64,000 nt of DNA from assembly GCA_963556145.1 (NCBI GenBank), contig OY744468.1, positions 868,001-932,000 of the forward strand. Direction: 5' to 3'. Of this stretch, positions 55,924-64,000 are shown one piece after another. Below the pieces are notes generated by a model. The model worked only from the letters and a program-made list of their open reading frames with translations, was not told the DNA's origin and ran no database searches. Both the position numbers and the translations under genes were made by a program. This DNA comes from Hygrocybe punicea. Taxonomy: Eukaryota > Basidiomycota > Agaricomycetes > Agaricales > Hygrophoraceae. The number at the start of each line of letters is the position of its first letter. Positions within the stretch are counted from its first letter, which is position 1.

Positions 55924-57484
55924 ATGTACGCAGACAGAATCCCCTCAAAGAATGCACAATCCAAGGCAATGGAAGCCTCGCTTTCCGTCAACATGAAAAC
56001 AAAGGATTGTGGTCTGGCTCCAAATCTAAAGAAACACATGTGGACGAGGCTGAGAAGAATCCTCTCAAACACTACATCGTATTATAGGAAGTCAGGCATG
56101 CGCCCTCCGAAGTCTCCTGTAGAGGAATGCAAACGGCTGAGGTCAGATCCATGCTGCTTCAATGTCATATCTTACATGTTTTGTAGATCACGTTTGATGA
56201 TGCTGAGGGATCAGCTTCCAGTTAGCAAGGGCTTGGGAGATTCAGCCCCAGATTGCGAAACATTCTCCAAGTCGGACATGGTCTCAGAATCCGAACTGGA
56301 GAGGGTTCTCCTCACTGTGGCAGCCGCGATTTTGAACCCTAGTACGTTGCTGCCATGAAAGTCGGCATATTTAGACTGACATCTTGCCTCAAAGTAATTG
56401 TGCCCTTGGATGCGAATAGACTGGCAAATCGAGTGAAGAATATCAAGGACACTTCGGATGCTGACAATGAAAACCTACTCAGGTTTTTTCAGGAGATTCA
56501 CATCGGACATGTGAATGAACCAGCTACGGTAATCGACACGTGTGGTTCAATTTTGGTCTGGTATCTACCTGATGTTGTAACTCCAAGACATATTGTGAGT
56601 CACTTGCCCCCCGGAAATATGGTTTTTGACAGTACCCACTGCGACACAGGAGGAATTGAATGTCAGTGCTGAAATGATAACTGAAATTCTGGAAGAATCC
56701 TATTCAGAGTCCCTCAAAAAACTTGAGAAAGGGAAAGATCCGCAATGGAGGAAAGATCCAAACATTTTCTTTCCACCTCCAAACCCACGATTTCACCCAG
56801 GATCAGTGGATTTCGCTGCAGCATGGTTTGCTCAGGGTAGAGAGGTAACACCTTTAGTTAGTCATCTGTTTTACATGAGCTGACCGCCTGTTTTTTCAGC
56901 GACTTACCGATAGGTTGATCACGTCGACAACTCTTCGAACAACTGAAGCCACCATGTGGATGGCTGCAATCGAACCCAGCGAGCTGATCTTCAACGCAAT
57001 TACTGCGTTAACCCATCAGTCATTGTACACAGCTGGCCTTCTGGCTGTGACGAAAATCCGGGACGGCGAAACGATCGAGAACGTGGAAACACACGAAAAT
57101 GCTAAGGAGTGGACATCTGTTTACACTGGAATCGCCGTTATCGTTAACAGGATTACAACTCGACACAGAGATGCTGGAGGGTGTCCAGAATGGTATGATT
57201 TGCTGGCGAGTTGTGGGACACATACGAACGCGGAACTAGCCATCCCTGAGTTGGATGCTACGTTCTCTTATTCGCCAGGAACCGTCATCGAAATTTGTGG
57301 CAAGGTTCTCAGTCACAGTGTAGGCAGATGGGAGGGCGGTGAAAGAATATGCATGGCGCATTATATGCGAAACATGGTACATGACCGTCTCAACATTGAC
57401 AAGCCCACCTGGAGCCGACACAATGTGTTTGCAAGGGAGATGAATGCCGAGTTTTGGGCATCACAGGAATGGAGATGGAATTAG
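55924..57484 (+). CDS. TET/JBP-like 2-oxoglutarate/Fe(II) dioxygenase
   Basis: TET/JBP enzymes oxidise methylated bases in nucleic acids, and in basidiomycetes their genes are often carried by KDZ transposons. Exons: up to 56341 (start uncertain, MEASLSVNMKTKDCGL and KKHMWTRLRRILSNTTSYYR), 56395-56594 (IVPLDANRLANRVKNIKDTS), 56650-56844 (EELNVSAEMITEILEESYSE, FFPPPNPRFHPGSVDFAAAW) and 56900-57484. The last exon holds the catalytic core: TGIAVIVNRITTRHRDAGG with the HxD iron ligands (His 57164-57166, Asp 57170-57172), WYDLLASCGTHTNAELAIPE, YSPGTVIEICGKVLSHSVGR with the distal His (57314-57316), and GGERICMAHYMRNMV with the 2-oxoglutarate Arg (57344-57346). All key residues are intact and introns are 53-55 bases. 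The stop is TAG at 57482-57484. N-terminal exons below about 56100 are not resolved. Confidence 0.78.
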
Positions 57485-57734
57485 CTATTGTGCCAAGGGA
57501 GATATCATCCTAACGTAAAAGTACGACGGCTACCGTTGCATGCTTTGTACGACTGTAGTCAGAAACCTCTGTGGAACTAAATCTCGTTATCCTCATTCAC
57601 GGACGACGAAGGCCTATGAGTTTCAACTAACAGATAGCTAGACAGTGTTAGACAGTGTTCGGAGAATTTCCATGGCTTTACATTGATAACTCTGTCACAT
57701 TGACAACTCAGTCAATTCGAAATGTGTACTTAAA

Positions 57735-57805
57735 TGTGGCAATTCACGTGATGTGGTCACACGTGATCACAGTAAACCGTGACGCGTCATTTTTTTTTAT
57801 ACCTT
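57735..57805 (+). promoter_or_regulatory. Promoter with CACGTGA palindromes and TATA box
   Basis: CACGTGATGTGGTCACACGTGATCAC (written here in two parts: CACGTGATGTGG, TCACACGTGATCAC) is followed by GTGACGCGTCA and TTTTTTATACC near 57790-57802. It lies 75-140 bases before the ATG at 57878. The words resemble those at 53405 and 54397. Confidence 0.5.
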
Positions 57806-57877
57806 CTGCACCCTTATCATCTAGCCTCAGCCTCTCTTGAATTGCTCTCAGATACACTCGAATTGAACATTTTGGCA

Positions 57878-60065
57878 ATGTCGTCATCAGCAAGCACCTC
57901 GGCGCCGTCAATTGCTTCTCTACATGCGTCTGTCATGTCTGGCAGTAATTTCCGAAGCATGAATGTGTTCCAGGACTTCCCGTGGGTCAATGGCACGCCT
58001 CTTGCTGAAGATTCACTTGAGAAGGCTATCGTAACCTTAATTGGCAATCAGTCTGCTCTAGGAAACACACCGTCCACCTTGGCTGTGATGGTGCGTCAAA
58101 TCTCCCACCTTGTAACATTGACGGTCAACTTGTCTGCTAGGCCCTGGCAAAGCAATTGGATTATGTGAATCCCACAGGTGAAATCTCACGTAAAGCCCAA
58201 ACCATCCAAGAATACCTCTCTGCTGATGGCTCTGCTATGCGTGATGTGGCAAGGTGGACTACTGTGTACCAGAATGACCTCCTGGTAGCGGCTCACTCAA
58301 TCCTTCGCTATACCCTGCTCGATAAGCTCATGGATGCTGTTGGGTTGCCTCGTCATCCAAGTTTCAAAGTAATTCGGAGATCAGCGAAACCAGAGATGAG
58401 CGAGAAGTTGACCAAGGTGAGTTCACCATTCACATTTGGGCAGACGTTTTAAGTTGATGTTTGCACACTGTCTTGAAGCTCTACAAATTTCTGAGAGACT
58501 GGAGTAAGCCAATCACAAAGCTTCGTATGACATGCAAAAGTCTATTAATCACGCAACAAGATCAAGAAGTGGTGGGTGTTTTAGCCGTGGCAGTGCCGCA
58601 GAAAGTGGTGTCCAGTATGGACACCATCCCTATCTTTGCAGTCGCTCTCCCAGCACACTTGACACCAGCCCAAAAAGAAGTAGAAATGAACATCTGGATC
58701 CTTTACCGTGCATCTGTCAACCTCGAATCCTCCGACGTCAACCAGATCCTCCTCAATCTAGAGCTTCTTGCATTCTCATTCACGTGGTTTGGCCAGGTAT
58801 GTGACGTATGTCCTATATGAAACGTGTGTCAGATTTTGTACAAAAACAGGGCAACTCATATGTAGACTGTGACTTCACAACATGGGTGGAGAAGCTACAG
58901 AGGTTGGGATTGCGTTACAATCACATTACGCCTGCCGCAAATAAATAATTCACATGGTTTCAGGATGGCCAAGAGTGTTGATCTACCGTTGCAAGACTCA
59001 TTTGTCAATGCCCTCACCACCAAGTCTTTCGGAGGTTTAATGTATGATCGGATGAGAAATCTATTCCACCTAAGCCTCACACTGTCACCCATAATTACTC
59101 TTCTCCCACGACATTTCAATCATGAATCTCATGCACGGCCATCTCTCATGGCAGTGAGTCCATTATTTGTGCCAACTTGGACGTAGTTGACATAAGGAAA
59201 AGATCACGTTTGCCTTGGGCAATGAAAGGCCTCCATTCCTTGCCAAAACGGAGAGGGCGCTTTGGAGGGCCATTACAAGAATATGTTTAGGATCTTCAGC
59301 GATGCAGGAGCTGAATGTATTCCTCCAAGAATACGATTTGTTGGAGGACAGCGTCCAGGGAACGGAACAGGACTTCAGTTGGTTTTGTTTTGACAGTACG
59401 CCACCTGTCTCTACATTTATCGCTGGGACTGACAACAGATGTTGCAAGATAAGGAAGTGGATGACCTGACCAACTCTGCTAGTCAGCTTACGGTGGCAAC
59501 AAAACAAAATGTTCCAACAGACCCCAAGGCAAAGAATGACAAGCCTGCGTCAGGCAACCCTCTGTCCAGCAATGATGAACCGCTTCAATTGAAATTAACA
59601 AGGAAGAAGAGGGGTGGACCATCGAAGGAGCTTGCTTCAGGTGGACAGAGCTCCATGTTGACCTGAAGCCAGGCCAAAATGTTGGACAAGGTTGGGGACT
59701 CTTCGAAAGGCAAGGAGAAGCAGAAGGCAGAGAAAGTCCAGAAGGAAGAGAAAGTCGTGGTTGCGCCGGGGAGGTCCTATCGGAGGAAGAAAAGATCCAC
59801 TCGCTGGTCAACAAGAAGTTATCCCAAGTCCAAGAAACGTGATGATCTTGAGGATGAAGATGACGATGATGACGAGGATGACTATAAGAAAGCGCCAGAG
59901 AAAGTGAACGTGATCATCGACCTTACCGGTGTAGTAGTTGTACCTGGGCCATCACGTGACCCAGGTCCCACGGTTGGATCTCCTTATGTAGTCATTTCCT
60001 GTTGTAGCGAGAGTCGTCCCATTCCATCATCCCATCCAGACCCCGATTCCGTAGTGATCCCTTGA
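57878..60065 (+). CDS. Hypothetical protein in the KDZ block, 3' end altered
   Basis: The family is not recognised. Exons: 57878-58090 (MSSSASTSAPSIASLHASVM, NVFQDFPWVNGTPLAEDSLE), 58141-58416 (ALAKQLDYVNPTGEISRKAQ, RDVARWTTVYQNDLLVAAHS), 58479-58796 (LYKFLRDWSKPITKLRMTCK, IFAVALPAHLTPAQKEVEMN), 58850 on (GNSYVDCDFTTWVEKLQRLG), then further exons near 59200-59440 (ERPPFLAKTERALWRAITRI) and 59445-59935, a very basic and acidic tail (KAEKVQKEEKVVV, DEDDDDDED). Introns are 50-62 bases. The tail frame runs into the presumed Gypsy LTR at about 59940, so the natural C-terminus was probably lost. The charged tail suggests a nuclear protein; no enzyme motif visible. Confidence 0.5.
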
Positions 60066-60088
60066 GCGTCCTCGGTACCACTCCAACG
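59940..60088 (+). repeat. Possible short 5' LTR of the Gypsy element
   Basis: It would begin TGTAGTAGTTGTACCTGGGC and end before TGGTGATGAGAGC (60089 on), a TGGT-type primer-binding-site-like sequence. A palindromic CCTGGGCCATCACGTGACC word lies near the start. The 3' LTR is outside the window, so neither length nor target duplication can be confirmed. Confidence 0.35.
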
Positions 60089-60520
60089 TGGTGATGAGAG
60101 CGACATTCGAACCCTAGCCAAACACGTACCCAGAACCAAAATCAGTACCAGTGCGAGACGTTTCAGAACCCGAGCAAAGAACTACGAACAAAGAACCAGG
60201 AACTAGAACCGATACTAGTACAGTACAAAACACCCTCACCAGCCTCCAATTTCCCCACGACATCTTCACTACACCCATACCGCTCCGCACAAAACCAACG
60301 AAAAACGTTAACCCGACTCAGAGACAACCGCGGCCGATACACTCCATCCCAACCAAGCTCACCATCGACAACAACATCTTCCGAATCGTCCGTCAAAGAT
60401 CCCTCTAGTAACCCAAGAACCCCAGAGCAAAGTCAACCGAACACACCACCAACATCACCAGCACCACAACTACCCGACATCCAAAACAACCCAACGCCAG
60501 TACAAAACCGCCGAATCACC
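60089..60520 (+). other. Gypsy leader: putative primer binding site and untranslated region
   Basis: TGGTGATGAGAGCGACATTC at the start has the TGGT..AGAGC shape seen at retroelement primer sites; which tRNA it would pair with was not identified. The rest is A/C-rich with few G, without start codons in the gag frame until 60521. Confidence 0.45.
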
Positions 60521-61864
60521 ATGACCGAGTCCAGAGCCCTGCGCTGGGATGGCGGCCCCGATGAAAAAACGGCACCGGGCCAGTTCCTTCGCGAAATCAA
60601 TATCAAAATCGAAGACAAAGAGTACAACACAGATAAAAAGAAGATCGAATGCTTCCGCAATAATCTCGACTACGGAGGAACCGCTGATCTATGGTACGAC
60701 GAACTACCGGACGACACCAAAAAGGACTGGGACAAACTCGTCGAAGCGTTCGACAAGGAGTGGCCCAAAAACGCCGTGCCCAAACCCTCCAAACTCGAAC
60801 AAGTCCGAGCCCTTAAAGACTGGACCATTACAGCGGGAGAATTAGGTACAAAAACAAAAACAACAGGATCAAAAGACATATGGACCCACGTAAAATGGGC
60901 AAACGGGTTAGCGGCAAAAGTACGCGATGCAGAGGACAAAGGAGGACTCTTGTTACAGGACGTGTTCGACGCACTACCGGAACCCATTCGCGACCTCATT
61001 CGAGACAAACCCCGTGCGGACTACAAAGAGCTCGCGGAAACGGTACGCACCATCGACGTCATCTACCTCCAGGAGACGGTAGACAAACACAAAAGAAATG
61101 AGGAGACCGCCAGACTAGCACGAGTAGGGAACTCACCAACCAAGACCCTCCGCGACTCGTTCGCCAGCACCCACATCCACTCAAACGCAGGTCCCCGACC
61201 ATACACCAGCCCCCAAAGCTTCCAACCACACGCTACACGAGCCCCCACGTTCGACCCCTTTGGAGGAGACGCAGGCGGCCGCGGGAACCTGTTCGGAGGA
61301 AGGGGATCTACCATTCGACCCTACAGAGGCACGGGCCTAGGAGCCCTAGGCATGGGAAGACAAACGCCCGGCCCTCCGTTCACAACTAGCACCGCAGACC
61401 GCCCCTTTGCCACAAGGCACCACGACTTACGAAACATCAACCTCCCGCACCACCCCGACACCGAAGCCGGCCACGCTGCATATAACACACAAGTAATCGC
61501 ATGGAACCGCGCAAACCCCAACAGCCGTCCCGACGAGCTCCACCCATTCCCATTAACACCCGGAACAGCACCTCTCGGATCGCGCGAGTGCTGGGACTGT
61601 GGCAGAGCAGGTCACCGAACCGGGGACCCCGATTGCCCCCGTATCCCAATCCCCGATCAGGAACGAACATGGCGCCGCGTCGCCAGTCGCATAAGCCGTG
61701 AAGCAGCAAAGGAACGTTACCTCACCCAAAACGTAAACTTCGTCGGCCACGGATATCACGATCACCACTACGGATACGACAATTACGAGCAACCGTACAG
61801 AACCTACAACTACCCGAACGAGCTCGACGACGGCCAGGGAAATGGCGAAGGGCCGTCCGCATAG
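60521..61864 (+). CDS. gag: Ty3/Gypsy Gag
   Basis: Gag is the structural capsid protein of the retroelement. The 447-codon frame starts at ATG 60521 (MTESRALRWDGGPDEKTAPG). The retrotransposon-gag region reads FLREINIKIEDKEY, IECFRNNLDYGGTADLWYDE and WDKLVEAFDKEWPK. A proline/glycine-rich middle follows, and a zinc knuckle CWDCGRAGHRTGDPDC at residues 357-372 (Cx2Cx4Hx6C, slightly longer than usual) binds RNA. It ends at TAG 61862-61864. C-ending codons dominate, unlike the AT-rich Helitron, and there is no internal stop, which indicates a young copy. Pol follows in the -1 frame. Confidence 0.88.
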   Translation: MTESRALRWDGGPDEKTAPGQFLREINIKIEDKEYNTDKKKIECFRNNLDYGGTADLWYDELPDDTKKDWDKLVEAFDKEWPKNAVPKPSKLEQVRALKDWTITAGELGTKTKTTGSKDIWTHVKWANGLAAKVRDAEDKGGLLLQDVFDALPEPIRDLIRDKPRADYKELAETVRTIDVIYLQETVDKHKRNEETARLARVGNSPTKTLRDSFASTHIHSNAGPRPYTSPQSFQPHATRAPTFDPFGGDAGGRGNLFGGRGSTIRPYRGTGLGALGMGRQTPGPPFTTSTADRPFATRHHDLRNINLPHHPDTEAGHAAYNTQVIAWNRANPNSRPDELHPFPLTPGTAPLGSRECWDCGRAGHRTGDPDCPRIPIPDQERTWRRVASRISREAAKERYLTQNVNFVGHGYHDHHYGYDNYEQPYRTYNYPNELDDGQGNGEGPSA

Positions 61865-61882
61865 ACGAAAGTCGGGCGGCCC
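61837..61882 (+). promoter_or_regulatory. -1 ribosomal frameshift signal (Gag to Pol)
   Basis: The heptamer GGGAAAT (61837-61843) is read G-GGA-AAT in the gag frame, the X-XXY-YYZ form. A six-base spacer follows (61844-61849), then a stem GGGCCGTCC (61850-61858) pairing with GGGCGGCCC (61874-61882), nine pairs with one G-U, loop 15 bases. The gag stop TAG (61862-61864) lies in the loop. Slipping by one base enters the open Pol frame exactly. Confidence 0.78.
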
Positions 61883-64000
61883 AACAAAATCACCAGGCGG
61901 ACATGCAGGTCTCCGACCAAAGTACGGGATGGGTCGGGGACACACGGATGAGCCCCCTCAATACAACTGCGCATATGGACACAGACCCCCTAGTCAGTAC
62001 GAACACCGTGTACCATATACCCAAACACGAGACCATTGACCCGTATGTGATTGAGAGAGACGCTCTACCAGCGAAACCATTCATCCACCCAATAAGCCTC
62101 CGAGGCCCACAAGGAATTCCTTACAGAATAAACAGTCTGTTCGACGATGGGGCCATGGTAAACTCCATGTGCACGTCAACATACAAAAAGTACAGAGACC
62201 GGCTCGGCGCACTGTTCCCATCGCGCATGACGCTACGTATGGCGAATGGAGCCAAAATACCATCGCAGGGCCAATGGACCGGCGACGTAGACCTCGACGG
62301 ACTGCACAGACGCGCTACGTTCGAGGTATTCCCAAGCGGAGGCAATTGGTCACTCCTATTTGGGAAGCCGTTGCTCCAGCAATATAGGGCCATCCACAAC
62401 TACGAAGACGACACGCTGAGCGTACCACACAACGGCGGCTGGAAGAAGATACTAAACGACAACAACACCAACGATGACCACCAACCACCCCAAACCCACC
62501 CAGCTACAACGACACTAAGCGACACCCTTCAAGCAGCAGCCCTAACACCGAGACCAATCGCCGCAGGGGTCGGCCTATCTTGGCGCCGCGAACACGGATA
62601 CCCACAAATACCCACCAGCCTAGTGAACGACGAACCGCCCAGTAAAGAAGGAAAAACACATACCCGTTCCCGCAACGCGTTCGCTCCGCTCGCCAGACTC
62701 GAGGATACGATCCTGGGCGAAACGCTCGATCGGGCAAACAACAGGTCCGCATACCTACCACCCGAACTCCAAGGATACCGCATGCCGAGACACCCGGCTG
62801 GCCCATCGAGAACCGCACAGCTCGAATGCGACATAGACGGCGTTGAGAAAACTCAGGAACGGACGAGCCGCCGCAAGGGACGCCGCGACCGACGCAGAAG
62901 AACCACCTCGTTTGACCACGCACCGCCACAGCCCACAACCCACACGACGCCCGAACGCCCGCCCAAGCCAGTACCAAGCCAACTGATCTATACTACCCAG
63001 GAACACTGCCAACAGGACGACGACGACATCGGAGACATGCAACCGGAGGTCGACTTGGACGCAGATAAATCAATCTTCACCAGGAAAACTCACCCATTCA
63101 AGAAAGAGCGCGTCGAAGCAGTACTGGCCAACGTTAAACTCGGACACGACCTCACCCCCACCCAACGAACACAAACGGAAGACCTGCTTCGCGAGTTCGC
63201 GGACTGTTTCGCTCTATCCGTGAGCGAGGTGAGCCCTGTCCCCGGCGCTGAACACCGAATACACATACCTCCCAACACAGTGTTCCCAAAACGGGTACCT
63301 CGACAACGGCAGTTCAACGTAGCACAACGCGAGTTCCTCAACAAAACCATAGACGAGTTGTTGGCCGCCGACATCATAGAACCAATACGACCGGAGGACG
63401 TGAAATGCGCCTCACCCATCGCCCTGGGACACAAAGCCCACGATGGCCCAGGACTCCCAATGGAGGAACTGCAGTACCGGGTCAACGAGGAATGCGCCGC
63501 CCACGGATTCCCACCACCGCACGACCTAGAACCACGACAGCCACCCGAAACACCACCCCTGGAAACCACAAAACCCGCGAAGTGGCGGTTCTGCCAAAAC
63601 TACAAAGCACTAAACAATGTAACGGAAGTGTTTCCGATGCCGCAGGGCGACATCCGCGCAAAACAGCAACGCCTAAGCGGACACAGGTGGGTGCATGGCT
63701 TCGACTTCGCGTCGGGCTTCTACGCAGTCGTCATCCCTCAGGAAAGCAGGCCGTATTTAGCATTCTACATCGAAGGTCGCGGCTTCTTCACACAAAAACG
63801 GATGCCCTTCGGCCTCACCGGCGCCCCCTCAACCTTTGCACACACCACAGCCCAGGCCCTCGGAGACATACTCACAACTTTGCAGCTCGAACTTTTCGTG
63901 GACGATGGCGGAACAGCTGGGGATGACTTCGACGAGATGCTAGAGCGCACACGGCGCTTCTTTCAAAGGGTCCGCGAGACAGGCCTATCCCTATCAGCGA
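61844..64000 (+). CDS. pol: Ty3/Gypsy Pol (protease and reverse transcriptase), cut by window end
   Basis: Pol makes the protease, reverse transcriptase, RNase H and integrase. The -1 frame is open from 61702 through 64000 without a stop, and is entered by frameshift at 61837. The aspartic protease active site is LFDDGAMVNSMC (Asp codons 62143-62148). Later come the start of reverse transcriptase FPKRVPRQRQFN, CASPIALGHKAHDG, WRFCQNYKALNNV, HGFDFASGFYAVVIP with the first catalytic Asp, KRMPFGLTGAPSTFAH and the LFVDDGG box (63892-63912). RNase H and integrase lie beyond the window. A linker of unusual length and composition (about 62400-63060, basic RRKGRRDRRRR-like) separates protease and RT. 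Everything seen is intact. Confidence 0.88.

Noticed and set aside
60085..60120. tRNA 3'-end-like sequence on the minus strand (GGTTCGAATG..TCATCACCA)
   Set aside because: No matching acceptor or D-arm sequence at the right distance; better explained as a retroelement primer-site region.

Overview
This window is nuclear DNA from a filamentous fungus, almost certainly a mushroom-forming basidiomycete (Agaricomycetes). The evidence is many GT-AG introns of about 50-60 bases, a basidiomycete-type gene of the DUF6698 family, a KDZ (Kyakuja-Dileera-Zisupton) transposase with its cysteine-cluster domain, a fungal TET/JBP-type dioxygenase, a Helitron of fungal type and a Ty3/Gypsy retroelement. The window is dominated by mobile elements and minisatellites, like a subtelomeric or heterochromatic island. 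Most host-like genes are single, family-poor and often damaged.

Layout. 1-1.2 kb: inverted, internally deleted copy of a Helitron 5' part. 2.1-9.3 kb: three multi-exon genes of unknown function, mixed with a dispersed repeat whose core is a palindrome. 10.2-11.8 kb: WD40-repeat gene with one stop. 12.3-17.6 kb (minus): a proline/serine-rich repeat ORF and a gene with an Spt5-like NGN-KOW segment and a tryptophan-glycine-rich tail. 17.7-20.3 kb (plus): an inverted duplicated gene fragment and a decayed DUF6698 gene. 21.5-34.4 kb: a large Helitron (Rep with HUH and two-tyrosine motifs, Pif1-like helicase, and a C-terminal ubiquitin-specific-protease-like domain). It is split by three later insertions: an unclassified 585-base element, a hAT-like element with a perfect 8-base target duplication, and a pogo-type Tc1/mariner element at a TA. 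Removing each insertion restores the Helitron reading frame. 34.4-35.5 kb: about six copies of a 170-174-base satellite. 36.7-37.7 kb: a second hAT-like element. 38.5-39.9 kb: a broken host-like gene. 40.6-41.9 kb: a long palindromic TA-flanked element with two smaller palindromic MITEs nested in one arm. 42.3-42.5 kb: a tiny two-exon gene for a secreted peptide behind a duplicated promoter. 43.9-47.1 kb: a 3.2-kb foldback structure. 47.2-47.6 kb: a 44-base minisatellite.

47.8-60 kb is the most gene-rich block and looks like the cargo of one KDZ transposon: a KDZ transposase and a Ulp1-type SUMO peptidase (both minus), then on the plus strand a hypothetical gene, a triplicated exon block, a TET/JBP-like 2-oxoglutarate/Fe(II) dioxygenase, and another hypothetical gene that is cut off by the Gypsy element. 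Related palindromic TGATGTCACG-type motifs lie at several promoters of this block.

60-64 kb: 5' part of an apparently intact Ty3/Gypsy element. Gag and Pol are in different frames and are joined at a textbook -1 frameshift signal (GGGAAAT, 6-base spacer, 9-bp stem). Pol stays open to the window end, so this is probably the youngest element here.

The disabling stops in the older genes are mostly TGA (Helitron, pogo transposase, DUF6698, WD40), as expected if C-to-T change at CpG (methylation- or RIP-like) drives the decay. All family assignments come from reading motifs in the sequence; no database search was done.
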